From: Anaerococcus rubeinfantis
GTDB taxonomy: Bacteria; Bacillota; Clostridia; Tissierellales; Peptoniphilaceae
NCBI RefSeq assembly: GCF_001487145.1
Contig: NZ_LN913016.1
Location: forward strand, 248,001 to 312,000
Direction: 5' to 3'
DNA: 64,000 bases
Positions 57,901 through 64,000 of this stretch are shown one piece after another; the first letter of the stretch is position 1; every line of letters starts with the position of its first letter. Position numbers and translations under genes: made by a program. Below the pieces are notes generated by a model that saw nothing but the letters and a program-made list of their open reading frames with translations, was not told the DNA's origin and searched no databases.

Positions 57901-58111
57901 AAAAATTTTATGGAGAGAAGTATTAGGATTAGATGAGATAGGGATTGAAGATAATTTTTTTTCCTTAGGTGGAACTTCCCTGAATATGATTCAACTTTCA
58001 AATAAAATATTAGAAAGATATAACTATCAGATTGACTTTGGCGAATTTTTAGAAAATTCAACAATATATAATATCGTATTAAAAATTAGTGATTACTTGG
58101 AGAAAGAATAA
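51971..58111 (+). CDS. HMWP2-like non-ribosomal peptide synthetase
   Basis: The 2,046-residue enzyme starts at ATG 51971 with GAGGAGAA upstream. Domain order is ArCP (LGITS, Ser near 37), Cy1 (D-x4-D-x2-S in DLLVADVMS near 221), adenylation (MTSGTTGVPKG near 690, FDLSVYDIFG pocket), an embedded methyltransferase-like domain (about 1125-1340, degenerate LEYGTRN), PCP1 (GGDS near 1435), Cy2 (DNTILDGWS near 1628) and PCP2 (GGTS near 1998). This is the yersiniabactin HMWP2 plan. The pocket residues suggest cysteine. The product would be an aryl-bis-thiazoline thioester. Confidence 0.92.
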   Translation: MPDLYDLLNEIKAQVKSYINNDDIKKYDNLIELGITSVNVMGIISKLRRHDINVSFSKLMEKPCFAEWEMAIKNARKLNNSNKKVIGNKQFELTDTQYAYFVGGHDNERQEEVGCHAYIEIDGEEIDCKRLNDAWNKLQYRHPMLRARFTEDGKQEILDKPFSKEIEVFDISSLDEEETKIRLDEIRENLSHRKLRVEMGEVAGLKLANLSQNRNKIFFDLDLLVADVMSLSLILKELGELYSGKELDNLNNYTFKDYINNLEVDFEIYKKDQEFWKEKISSFEIERPDLPLKKAPEQIKETRFTRRKRVIEKDKWSKIKEFAASYKSTPSMVLLTAYALILERWTNQDKFFINLPLFNRDLSNENLKDMVADFTNILLVEHERKNDTSFLETLNRISKTFIDNASHSSYSGVQVQRDISKSQGTSLNVAPLVFACNIDYPLETEISRKALGKITYMVSQTPGVWLDFQSYIKDGDLVLCWDSVDELFPEKMLDDMLNSLEEQLLILTEKENWESKFDVLSENQKLAREKELQSILPLNFPDERLYDGFIKNVKENPEKIAIIDSETKEEISYMDLYEKSLNIAGYLKENGIKKGEYVGITLPRSSKQVYAIFGILFAGAAYVAIGINQPSERRSKIYEQIGIKFVISDNKTIEDCKLDTGEVSLIDLDKTIDKFLGLDKPIEVSPFDSAYIIMTSGTTGVPKGVEIMHTSAINTINDLNEKYSINSNDTLLMVSAIDFDLSVYDIFGILGVGGTLITTNEDNYRNPDEWIKIIEKYKVSIWDSVPILFDMLVTMAEGEKKNLPLRIVMLSGDWIAKDLPGRFYKISEKENSIVVAMGGATEASIWSNYLNVPREIPKDWISIPYGKPLKNQVYRVVDELGRICPNYVKGELLIGGVGVAKCYHGDEDLTNRKYFEEDGLRWYRTGDNGRFWNDGTIEFLGRKDTQVKIKGHRIELGEVEDAISKFDGVEKVVVDFIEKANSKNLVAFVKVDKDSDNFSTNRYLEKIDTSFIEEVEEISYEDIRVQNEKINSLVAKTIINVFKSFELDLVNNSYSIVDIYNKIKDSKRNRFIIENWINKLLSLKYLEFKNEKYSFREDEIFINEDSCNNEIGNYLKNLELELIKILSGEKDPIEAFYSDSNKSYMSKFTEELLGYEESINSIINSIKAYARLNNKNIKILEYGTRNSELTTTIFKQLKEFISEYIYADSSIYFRNNLSDLENDSKFKYVCINDNLETSLDEDNFDIAIALNSIHRSNAKKTLIEGVLKVLKVNGLIIGNELKNNNLLPIITADIINEQPFNEVRPDDFDNNDCEVLYINGEKRTECSNFITFIIANLKENKSTFEKLRSYLSHEIPSYMIPANFYKVDDIPLNKNGKVDRKKLKNKLKNENKKEKLEISYNVKPKNELELTILKIWKDIFNNENIGVDNNYFSIGGDSLIATSIIGKIRNKLGIKLSIRDIFENPTVNKLAIFINNNKCKEVENEQLIVPDKDSLYEPFPLTDVQMAYWIGRQGAYKLGNVSTHCYFEFDIENLDFIKLQNAINQMIKFHQSLRTIILDSGKQQILENNPEFLINFNDLTYLDDELKDRTLKQIRDDLSHRIIDLSKFPNFDFKVVKIGDNLYRLYIGIDNTILDGWSMFKFLKEIKLRYDGNFVEKNIDISFRDYVLYKKENRKVKLEEDRKYWIDRLDSFPVDTNFLRVRTDISNTNQKFSRIKEKINKKDWLEIKEIGKNNNLTPTSILLTIFSIIISKYSNTDRFVINVTQFVRENIHPQINDIMGDFTELCLLEVNINKEKSIIENAKEIQTQLLNDMAHSSYSSIDFMREIRKIKKVEQVAPIVFTSGLGMGEISTNDFLWNNSYSISQTPQVWLDHQVLEIDGNLLLVWDYVKGLFDSAQVNGCFKNYVNMIKEFSLNEAKRIKDFAELNRNLNLNNEDKNVADKKNIELSYIERDLDEKKEIDKTNEKRIYNTELEKEVKILWREVLGLDEIGIEDNFFSLGGTSLNMIQLSNKILERYNYQIDFGEFLENSTIYNIVLKISDYLEKE

Positions 58112-59178
58112 TGAAGGGAAATATGAGATTAAAAGCAATCGTTTGTGGGTCTACTTTTGGACAATTATACATGCGAGCAATAAGTATGAGCGATAATCTC
58201 GAACTTATAGGAATATATGCAAAAGGTAGCATGCGATCCATAGAATGTTCAAAAGTTTATAATGTGCCTTTGTTTACTGATTTTGATGCCATTCCTGATA
58301 ATATTGATATTGCGTTCGTTGTAATAAAATCAGGAGTTCTTGGGGGAGAAGGAACAGAGATCTCTAAATATTTTTTAAAAAAGGGAGTCAATGTAATGCA
58401 AGAGCATCCAATAAACCATAATGAAATTTCCGAATGTTATAAAATGGCTAGAATAAATAATGTTTTTTATAAAGTTGGTAATTTATATCCATATTTAGAA
58501 AATATAAAAAAATTTTGCGAAGCAAGCCATTACCTTAATGTTAATGATACATTTCTATATGGAAGTGTTTTATCGTCTTCTCAAGGATTATATGGTCTTT
58601 CATCCATCTTAACTAAATCACTTAACAATCCTCGAAACTATACAGTAGAAAAACTTGAAAGCATTCAAAGATATCCATTTAATAATATCAGAATTTCAAA
58701 TGGAAGATCAGATGTTTTCATACAGGTTCATAATGAAGTCTCCGATAAAGATCATAATAATCATATGCATTTGTTGCATAGGATTGTATACTTCTTTAAT
58801 TCAGGAAGGCTAGAACTTAATGATACTTTCGGGTCTGTTATTTGGAGAAGTCGAATGAATATTTCAGACGCTATGGCATATCAAATTGGAGATAAGCGAA
58901 CCGATACATTGATGCAAATGAACTTGATTTTAACTGATGAAAAAGTAGAAAGATATTCCTATCTATTGGAAAAAACATTTCCGGAATCCATAAAAAGGGA
59001 GATAGATGAATTTATTGAAGAAATAATAAATCATAAGATGAATATATTAGATTTACAAAGAGAGTTATTAATTTCGGAAAAATGGGGCGATTTAAGCAAG
59101 GATATTAAATTTCCTAAATTAGTTGAATTTGATGTAAAGTATATCAATCACATAAAAGGCTTAAATTCTTTGAGGTGA
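58111..59178 (+). CDS. Thiazolinyl imide reductase (Irp3/PchG-like), copy 1
   Basis: The 355-residue NADPH-dependent enzyme has an N-terminal Rossmann motif (AIVCGSTFG) and the family motif VMQEHP, whose His (residue 99) aligns with the proposed catalytic His of Irp3, followed by NLYPY. It reduces a carrier-bound thiazoline to thiazolidine. It overlaps the NRPS stop codon by one base, corresponding to the reductase of the yersiniabactin and equibactin loci. Confidence 0.88.
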   Translation: MKGNMRLKAIVCGSTFGQLYMRAISMSDNLELIGIYAKGSMRSIECSKVYNVPLFTDFDAIPDNIDIAFVVIKSGVLGGEGTEISKYFLKKGVNVMQEHPINHNEISECYKMARINNVFYKVGNLYPYLENIKKFCEASHYLNVNDTFLYGSVLSSSQGLYGLSSILTKSLNNPRNYTVEKLESIQRYPFNNIRISNGRSDVFIQVHNEVSDKDHNNHMHLLHRIVYFFNSGRLELNDTFGSVIWRSRMNISDAMAYQIGDKRTDTLMQMNLILTDEKVERYSYLLEKTFPESIKREIDEFIEEIINHKMNILDLQRELLISEKWGDLSKDIKFPKLVEFDVKYINHIKGLNSLR

Positions 59179-59181
59179 AGA

Positions 59182-60630
59182 ATGGAAAAAATTAAAAAAC
59201 CTAATGACTTGCAGGTATTTAATTATTTAAAAAATTTAAAAGAAAAAGGTCTTTATCTTTACATGGAAGATAAAAACCTTAAGTATAAAATTAAAAAATC
59301 TGTTATATCGCATGACGTTTTAAATGAGATAAGGAACCATAAAGAACAGATTTCTAATTTCCTACTATATATAAAAGATAATTATGTGGATTTAAGTTCG
59401 ATGCAATTGGCATATATGGCAGGGCAATCAAAAAATCAAATTTTAAATAAAGTAAATGCACATTATTACATTGAATTTTCGAAAGAGAATATTGATGTAG
59501 TAAAATTAGAAAATGCTGTAAATGTCTTAATACAACAAAATGATGCTCTTAGAATGATAATATTATCAACTGGCCAGGGAATAATACTTAATAAAATGCC
59601 TAAATATAAAGTTCAAACATATAATCTAGCTAGGGAAGAGGATAAATTAAATGCAAGAGAAAATTTATCTCGTAAAATATATGGTTATGATTACTGGCCT
59701 ATGTTTACTATTATAGTTGGCAAAAGCAATGACTCTGATGACATCTTACACTTTAGCTTTGATTGCTCCATATTGGATGCCTGGTGTGCCGGAAAATTAA
59801 TTAATAATCTTTTTAGCATATATTCGGGGCAAAAATTGGAAAAGGCTAAATATGACTATAAGGATTATATTCATGATCTTGAAAGTTATATGATAAAAAA
59901 CCAAAAAATACTTCAAAAAGCAGAAAAGTATTGGGAAAATAGGATCTTGGATATTAGTGACGGTCCGAAATTAGCTTATAAGAAAAATTTTCAAGATCTT
60001 GATTCAACGACATTTGTTAGACAAGAATATACTTTTGGGAAAGATATAGTAACCGCACTTGAAAGATACTCTAGGCTTCATAAAGTTACACTAACATCTG
60101 CTGTAATGACTGTATATATGAAAGTTTTATCAGATATGAGTCGTCAAAAAGAATTATCTATAAATATTACGATATTTGGGAAATTACCTTTGAACAATAA
60201 TATTGATGATGTTTTAGGTGAATTTACCAACATTGGATTAATTGAATACAAAGATAAGCAAGATAATTTCATAGAAGCGGTACAAAACACTCAGAATCAA
60301 ATATTTAAAATACTTGAATTCAGAGCTTATGATGGAGTAAATATTTTAAATAAAGCAAGGAAAACAGGGTTAGGAAAAGAAAGGTTTTTCCCGATTGTTA
60401 TGACATGTATGATTGGCGAGAACTACACTTCAATTTTAAATGGATTTAAAGAAGAGTATTCTTTGAGTCAAACACCACAAGTTGTATTGGATCATCATGT
60501 AAGAATGATAGATAACGAGATGAAAATTTCATTTGATTATATAAAGGAATTATTTGATTATAGTTACATAAATAAAATTATAGAAAATTATAAACAAATC
60601 ATATTTCAAGTCTGTGGGGGAGATTTTTAA
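59182..60630 (+). CDS. Stand-alone heterocyclization (Cy) protein with TubC-type docking domain
   Basis: The 482-residue protein begins with a small domain (residues 8-62; FNYLKNLKEKGLYLYMED and a following helix pair) resembling the TubC_N docking domain, then a single condensation-like domain with YMAGQ, and the Cy-type motif FDCSILDAWC (Asp194, Asp199). The last position is Cys where Cy domains have Ser. No carrier or adenylation domain is present. It probably performs the third condensation-cyclisation on the PCP of the next protein. GAGGTG precedes the ATG. Confidence 0.85.
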   Translation: MEKIKKPNDLQVFNYLKNLKEKGLYLYMEDKNLKYKIKKSVISHDVLNEIRNHKEQISNFLLYIKDNYVDLSSMQLAYMAGQSKNQILNKVNAHYYIEFSKENIDVVKLENAVNVLIQQNDALRMIILSTGQGIILNKMPKYKVQTYNLAREEDKLNARENLSRKIYGYDYWPMFTIIVGKSNDSDDILHFSFDCSILDAWCAGKLINNLFSIYSGQKLEKAKYDYKDYIHDLESYMIKNQKILQKAEKYWENRILDISDGPKLAYKKNFQDLDSTTFVRQEYTFGKDIVTALERYSRLHKVTLTSAVMTVYMKVLSDMSRQKELSINITIFGKLPLNNNIDDVLGEFTNIGLIEYKDKQDNFIEAVQNTQNQIFKILEFRAYDGVNILNKARKTGLGKERFFPIVMTCMIGENYTSILNGFKEEYSLSQTPQVVLDHHVRMIDNEMKISFDYIKELFDYSYINKIIENYKQIIFQVCGGDF

Positions 60631-60643
60631 GGAGGAAATTGAT

Positions 60644-62074
60644 ATGAAAGAAAAGGTCAATTTTATACGTGTGCCTTGTGAGAAAAAAGATAATCTAATA
60701 TATGTTAGACCTTTAACGATGAAACAAAATGACAACGGTCTGTATTTAGAAACAATAAATGGAATTGAAGATAAGCATATAATAGAGAGAACATATATTG
60801 TTAAGAAATTTATAAAAAGTTTACTTTTCAAAATAAATGAAAAATCTATAAACGTAGATGAAAGAAACAGCAGAATCATTAATTATTGGGAAAAATATAT
60901 TATGGGATTCAAGGAGACAGAATTATTAGATAAAAAAGTAGAAAGCAATTCTTTAGCGAAAACATTAACTGATAAAGTAAATCTATTTATAGATATTTTA
61001 GAAGATAATGATAATAAATACTACTTATTGTTAGATAAAAAAATATCTCCTGAGGTTATTAGTTTTAATAATTCTACCATAAAAGAATACTATAAAGAAG
61101 TTGTTGAAGAAATCAACTTAACCATTGCAAAGAGTGCAGGAAAAGTCGGAATAGTAAATCCTGGTCAAGGTGTATTTTTAAAATGGTTGTTAAATAACCT
61201 TAACGAAGTAGAGCAAGTAGATTTAATAGGTGGAACTTCATTAACTAACTCTTACTTAAAAGAAAAATATAAGAACATTAATTTTTTAAAATGGAAGTTT
61301 TTAGGCGATTCTATTTCTGGAGAAATAGTTGGAAAATATGACTATCTATTTATGGTCAATGTAGGTCATCAGTTTAAAGATATTGAATTAACGATAAATT
61401 TATTGAGTCTGACTTTAAATGAAAATGGAATTCTTTATTTGACGGATTTTATTAATATGGATCCGATTTCAGTACTGATAGCCATATTTTTTCAAGAGCA
61501 ATACTTATGTATAAATAATAAAATACGCAATGAATTTTTTTATAATACGAATTATCTTGAAACAATTTTTAAAAGCATGAATATCACTGCTGATGAGAGT
61601 AATATATCAATTAAAGATGATACATTCTGTGCATTTATAAAATCAAAAAGTGATTTCAAGTCCGGAATACAAAAATTTTTAAAGAATAACAACCTTATGG
61701 GAGATAGTATAGTCGTTATATTAAATGATGACATTGACTTAAACAAAGTAAATATAGATCCTCACAGAAAAGAAATTGAACTTCAAGAAGTAAACTATAA
61801 AAAAATAAATAATTATTATAGAAAATTAGAGAGACTAAGTAAATTATGGCAAGATAACTTAGAAATTCAAAAAGAAATAGATGAAAACTCAAATTATTTT
61901 AAATTAGGAGGGGATAGTTTACTTGCTACAAAATTAATTTTGAGCATAAAAGAAGAATTTGGTTTTGACCTAAATCTTTCAGATATATTTTCTAATGCTA
62001 ACTTCAAGGATATGCTATCCTTAATTGAAGAAAAAGAATATAACAATGATGAAGTTATTGAGGGAGAAATATGA
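60644..62074 (+). CDS. Methyltransferase-like plus PCP protein (third module part)
   Basis: The 476-residue protein starts at ATG 60644 with AAGGAGG. Residues about 150-330 form a SAM-fold domain whose first motif is VGIVNPGQG, lacking the usual E/D-x-G-x-G-x-G; it may be inactive or act as an epimerase like the embedded domain of HMWP2. The C-terminus is a carrier domain (KLGGDSLLATK, Ser near 424). It probably supplies PCP3 for the upstream Cy protein. The N-terminal 140 residues are unrecognised. Confidence 0.78.
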   Translation: MKEKVNFIRVPCEKKDNLIYVRPLTMKQNDNGLYLETINGIEDKHIIERTYIVKKFIKSLLFKINEKSINVDERNSRIINYWEKYIMGFKETELLDKKVESNSLAKTLTDKVNLFIDILEDNDNKYYLLLDKKISPEVISFNNSTIKEYYKEVVEEINLTIAKSAGKVGIVNPGQGVFLKWLLNNLNEVEQVDLIGGTSLTNSYLKEKYKNINFLKWKFLGDSISGEIVGKYDYLFMVNVGHQFKDIELTINLLSLTLNENGILYLTDFINMDPISVLIAIFFQEQYLCINNKIRNEFFYNTNYLETIFKSMNITADESNISIKDDTFCAFIKSKSDFKSGIQKFLKNNNLMGDSIVVILNDDIDLNKVNIDPHRKEIELQEVNYKKINNYYRKLERLSKLWQDNLEIQKEIDENSNYFKLGGDSLLATKLILSIKEEFGFDLNLSDIFSNANFKDMLSLIEEKEYNNDEVIEGEI

Positions 62075-63141
62075 TTGGCATAATCGGTGCAAACGGCGAT
62101 GTAGGAAACTTATGCTATAAATTATTGTCAAATTATGGCATTAAAAACATTAAAGTTGGCTTTAGAAATAATAAGCCACTTAACAATAGTTTAAGGAATT
62201 CTTGCTATATAGATTTATCAGATAAAGAATCTTGCTTTAAGTTTGTAAAAAATTGTGATTCTATTATAAATTGCTCCTACTCTGATAAGAAAGGTATAAA
62301 AAATCTATTAGAGGCAGTGGAGTATTATGGAGGAAAGCTTGTTGATTTAACACATTACGAAGATATTGAATTACCAGAAATAAATAAATCGTTAATATGT
62401 CACGGAGTAGGAGTTTCTCCCGGTCTATCAGAAGCTCTTCCAGTTATAATTTCTCAAAAATTTGATTACGTGACTGACTTAGCTTTATATTATGTCGTAT
62501 GTGATAAATTTTCATATTCATCAGCTAAATCATACTTGAATTATATAAATGGCAAAAACATCTATCCAATGACTGAAATAAAAAACAGAAAATTACAAGT
62601 TATAGATAAACAAAAAATTTACCCAAAATTCAATATGTTTGCAATGAATTTAAACATGATATCATACATGGATTTCAGGACATTACAACTTAGTAGAAAA
62701 TTAGGTTTAAAAAATGCAAGTTTTAGTATCTGCATGCCTGAAGGAGAAACTTATAGATTTTTGATGAGTGGGAAATTTAGAAAGGCAGCTTCAGAAAACG
62801 ATATAAAAAAACTCATTGAAGCGTCTGAAAAAGATACAAGAAACATAGACTCAAATTGTTGCATTTTGCTTGATATAAAAGGAGTACTTAGTAATCACAT
62901 ATTAAAAAAATGTATGATTTTGAAAGGTGATTCCTCTTTAGAAATAACATCTTCTGTAGCTGTTGCAACTGCAATATTGTTACTTAATAAAAATAATACG
63001 CGTGGGATATTTGATATGTTGTCGTTTGGAGAGTCTAATAAAATATTAGATATAATATTGAGTGTAAATGAACATCTATACTATGAGGTTATTGACGATA
63101 CATCACTTTCGGAAATTAGAGTATCAGAGGGAGAAATATAA
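62071..63141 (+). CDS. Saccharopine-dehydrogenase-like oxidoreductase
   Basis: The 356-residue protein has an N-terminal Rossmann fold (MIGIIGANGDVGN) and a GVGVSPGLSEALP motif typical of saccharopine dehydrogenase-like NAD(P) enzymes. It starts in an ATGA overlap with the MT-PCP gene, so it belongs to the assembly line operon. A role in reducing an imine, tailoring or reductive release is possible; sequence alone does not decide. Confidence 0.75.
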   Translation: MIGIIGANGDVGNLCYKLLSNYGIKNIKVGFRNNKPLNNSLRNSCYIDLSDKESCFKFVKNCDSIINCSYSDKKGIKNLLEAVEYYGGKLVDLTHYEDIELPEINKSLICHGVGVSPGLSEALPVIISQKFDYVTDLALYYVVCDKFSYSSAKSYLNYINGKNIYPMTEIKNRKLQVIDKQKIYPKFNMFAMNLNMISYMDFRTLQLSRKLGLKNASFSICMPEGETYRFLMSGKFRKAASENDIKKLIEASEKDTRNIDSNCCILLDIKGVLSNHILKKCMILKGDSSLEITSSVAVATAILLLNKNNTRGIFDMLSFGESNKILDIILSVNEHLYYEVIDDTSLSEIRVSEGEI

Positions 63142-64000
63142 GTGAAAAACAATGTATTAAAGGTTATAGTATGTGGCTCTACTTTTGGATCATATTATGT
63201 AGAGGCAATAAACAGAAATAGCAAAGATTTCAAAATTTCTGGCATTTTTGCAAAGGGAAGCGTCAGGTCTAAGAATTTGGCAGATAAATATAACATACCA
63301 CTTTATACAAATTTAGAGGATTTACCTGATGATATAGATTTAGCTTGTGTAATATTGAGATCAGAGGGGGTTGGAGGAGAAAGTACGGAGATATGTCACA
63401 AACTTTTGAATAAAAAAATCAATGTTATTCAAGAGCAACCAGTATATTATAATCATCAACGAACATGCTTGGAATTAGCTATAGACAATAGAGTTGTTTA
63501 TATGACTGCAAACATATTCTCGCATTTTGAGAATATACGAAGCTTTATTGAATATTCTAAAGCTATAAAAAAACTTTCCAAACTATTATATATAAATGCT
63601 TCTTTTTCTGTGCAGGTATCGTATACAGCCATTGATATATTAATAATGGCGGGTGCATATGGCAAGCTAGATATTAAAAAAGTCGAATGTGATTCCTGTA
63701 CCCAGCCATTTGACATATTGTACGGTAAACTTGGGGATATTCCCATAAATATAGAATATAATAACAGATTTAATCCTGAGTATCCAGATTATAATATGCA
63801 TCTTATGCATAAAATAGATTTTTATTTTACTGATGGGACTCTATCGTTGAATGATACATATGGGTGTGTTTCATGGAGACCGCGATCATATATTAAGTTC
63901 AACAATTATAATAATTATCTAAAGGATGAGCTAGCATATATAAATTTATTTGAAGGGTACCCCTTAAGTATAAATGATATATATAGTCAAATATGGATAG
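63142..64000 (+). CDS. Thiazolinyl imide reductase paralogue, copy 2, 3' partial
   Basis: A GTG start follows the previous TAA directly, with GAGGGAGA upstream; the frame is open to the window end (286 codons). It parallels copy 1 throughout: VIVCGSTFGSYYVEAI, IFAKGSVRS, VGGESTEICHKLL. At the family's VMQEHP motif it reads VIQEQP, so the catalytic His is Gln, and NLYPY is NIFSH. It may be a divergent catalyst for a second ring or a non-catalytic partner. The 3' end lies beyond the window. Confidence 0.82.
   Translation, partial: MKNNVLKVIVCGSTFGSYYVEAINRNSKDFKISGIFAKGSVRSKNLADKYNIPLYTNLEDLPDDIDLACVILRSEGVGGESTEICHKLLNKKINVIQEQPVYYNHQRTCLELAIDNRVVYMTANIFSHFENIRSFIEYSKAIKKLSKLLYINASFSVQVSYTAIDILIMAGAYGKLDIKKVECDSCTQPFDILYGKLGDIPINIEYNNRFNPEYPDYNMHLMHKIDFYFTDGTLSLNDTYGCVSWRPRSYIKFNNYNNYLKDELAYINLFEGYPLSINDIYSQIWI

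Larger units (their letters stand above)
7875..64000 (+). mobile_element. Integrative conjugative element, Tn1549/CTn-like, right end not in window
   Basis: From about 7875 rightward the genes are replication initiator, helicase loader, PcfB, VirD4, Maff2, VirB6/VirB3/VirB4-like, NlpC/P60 protein, TopB, methylase-helicase, MobC and relaxase, the order known from Tn1549-like elements of Firmicutes. The left boundary is inferred from where tape-measure homology ends. No integrase, excisionase or second half of the tape measure gene occurs before base 64000, so the element probably includes the lanthipeptide and siderophore cargo and exceeds 56 kb. Confidence 0.7.

Noticed and set aside
60614-63141. 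Two neighbouring proteins (60644 and 62071 genes) both end in Glu-Gly-Glu-Ile, suggesting a shared C-terminal docking tag.
   Set aside because: The shared residues are encoded by GAGGGAGAAAT, which is the ribosome binding site of the following gene in both cases, so the similarity is explained by translation signals.
1-64000. CRISPR arrays, tRNA and rRNA genes.
   Set aside because: No regularly spaced direct repeats with spacers, no tRNA cloverleaf or CCA-ended candidate and no rRNA-like sequence was seen by eye.

Overview
The window looks like low-GC (roughly 30 percent by eye) Firmicutes DNA. AT-rich codons, strong AGGAGG ribosome binding sites and the families present fit an anaerobic coccus or clostridium-like host (Peptoniphilus/Anaerococcus/Finegoldia type), but no host housekeeping gene is present, so the species is inference.

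Region 1 (1-about 7,875) is the morphogenesis block of an HK97-type siphophage prophage: portal (5' end outside the window), prohead protease, major capsid protein, connector/closure/tail-completion genes, major tail protein, a tail-assembly chaperone pair joined by a -1 frameshift at an A9 run, and a tape-measure gene that stops abruptly. Its remainder is not seen again.

Region 2 (about 7,875-38,040) is the backbone of a Tn1549/CTn-like integrative conjugative element (ICE) apparently inserted in the tape-measure gene. It carries a replication initiator, DnaC-like loader, PcfB, KilA/BRO-type antirepressor, VirD4 coupling protein, SSB, Maff2, VirB6-, VirB3- and VirB4-like proteins, an NlpC/P60 hydrolase, surface proteins, an AbiE-type toxin-antitoxin pair, topoisomerase III, a cytosine methyltransferase and a giant methylase-helicase of about 2,547 residues. 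The helicase gene is split by a group II intron with its own maturase. A TnpV-like gene is read in another frame inside its linker. Several genes are preceded by intrinsic terminators just upstream of the ribosome binding site.

Region 3 (38,041-46,320) is a class III lanthipeptide cargo island: an unannotated 40-residue precursor with two evenly spaced SxxSxxC motifs, a LanKC synthetase broken by a one-base frameshift, and divergent PadR, DUF1700, putative lipoprotein, ABC-2 transporter and ABC exporter genes.

Region 4 (46,321-48,200) is the ICE mobilization module on the minus strand (MobC, relaxase, likely oriT).

Region 5 (48,200-64,000, open at the right end) is a yersiniabactin/equibactin-like siderophore operon. 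A DtxR-like regulator with an apparent ATT start precedes a promoter carrying inverted repeats, then a type II thioesterase, phosphopantetheinyl transferase, aryl-acid AMP ligase, an HMWP2-like NRPS (ArCP-Cy-A[MT-like]-PCP-Cy-PCP), thiazolinyl imide reductase, a stand-alone TubC-docking/Cy protein, an MT-like/PCP protein, a saccharopine-dehydrogenase-like oxidoreductase, and a second imide reductase paralogue running off the window. One cysteine adenylation domain, three Cy domains and three PCPs predict a triply heterocyclised aryl-capped metallophore. Its third module is split over two proteins. No ICE integrase or right end is visible, so the element is at least 56 kb.
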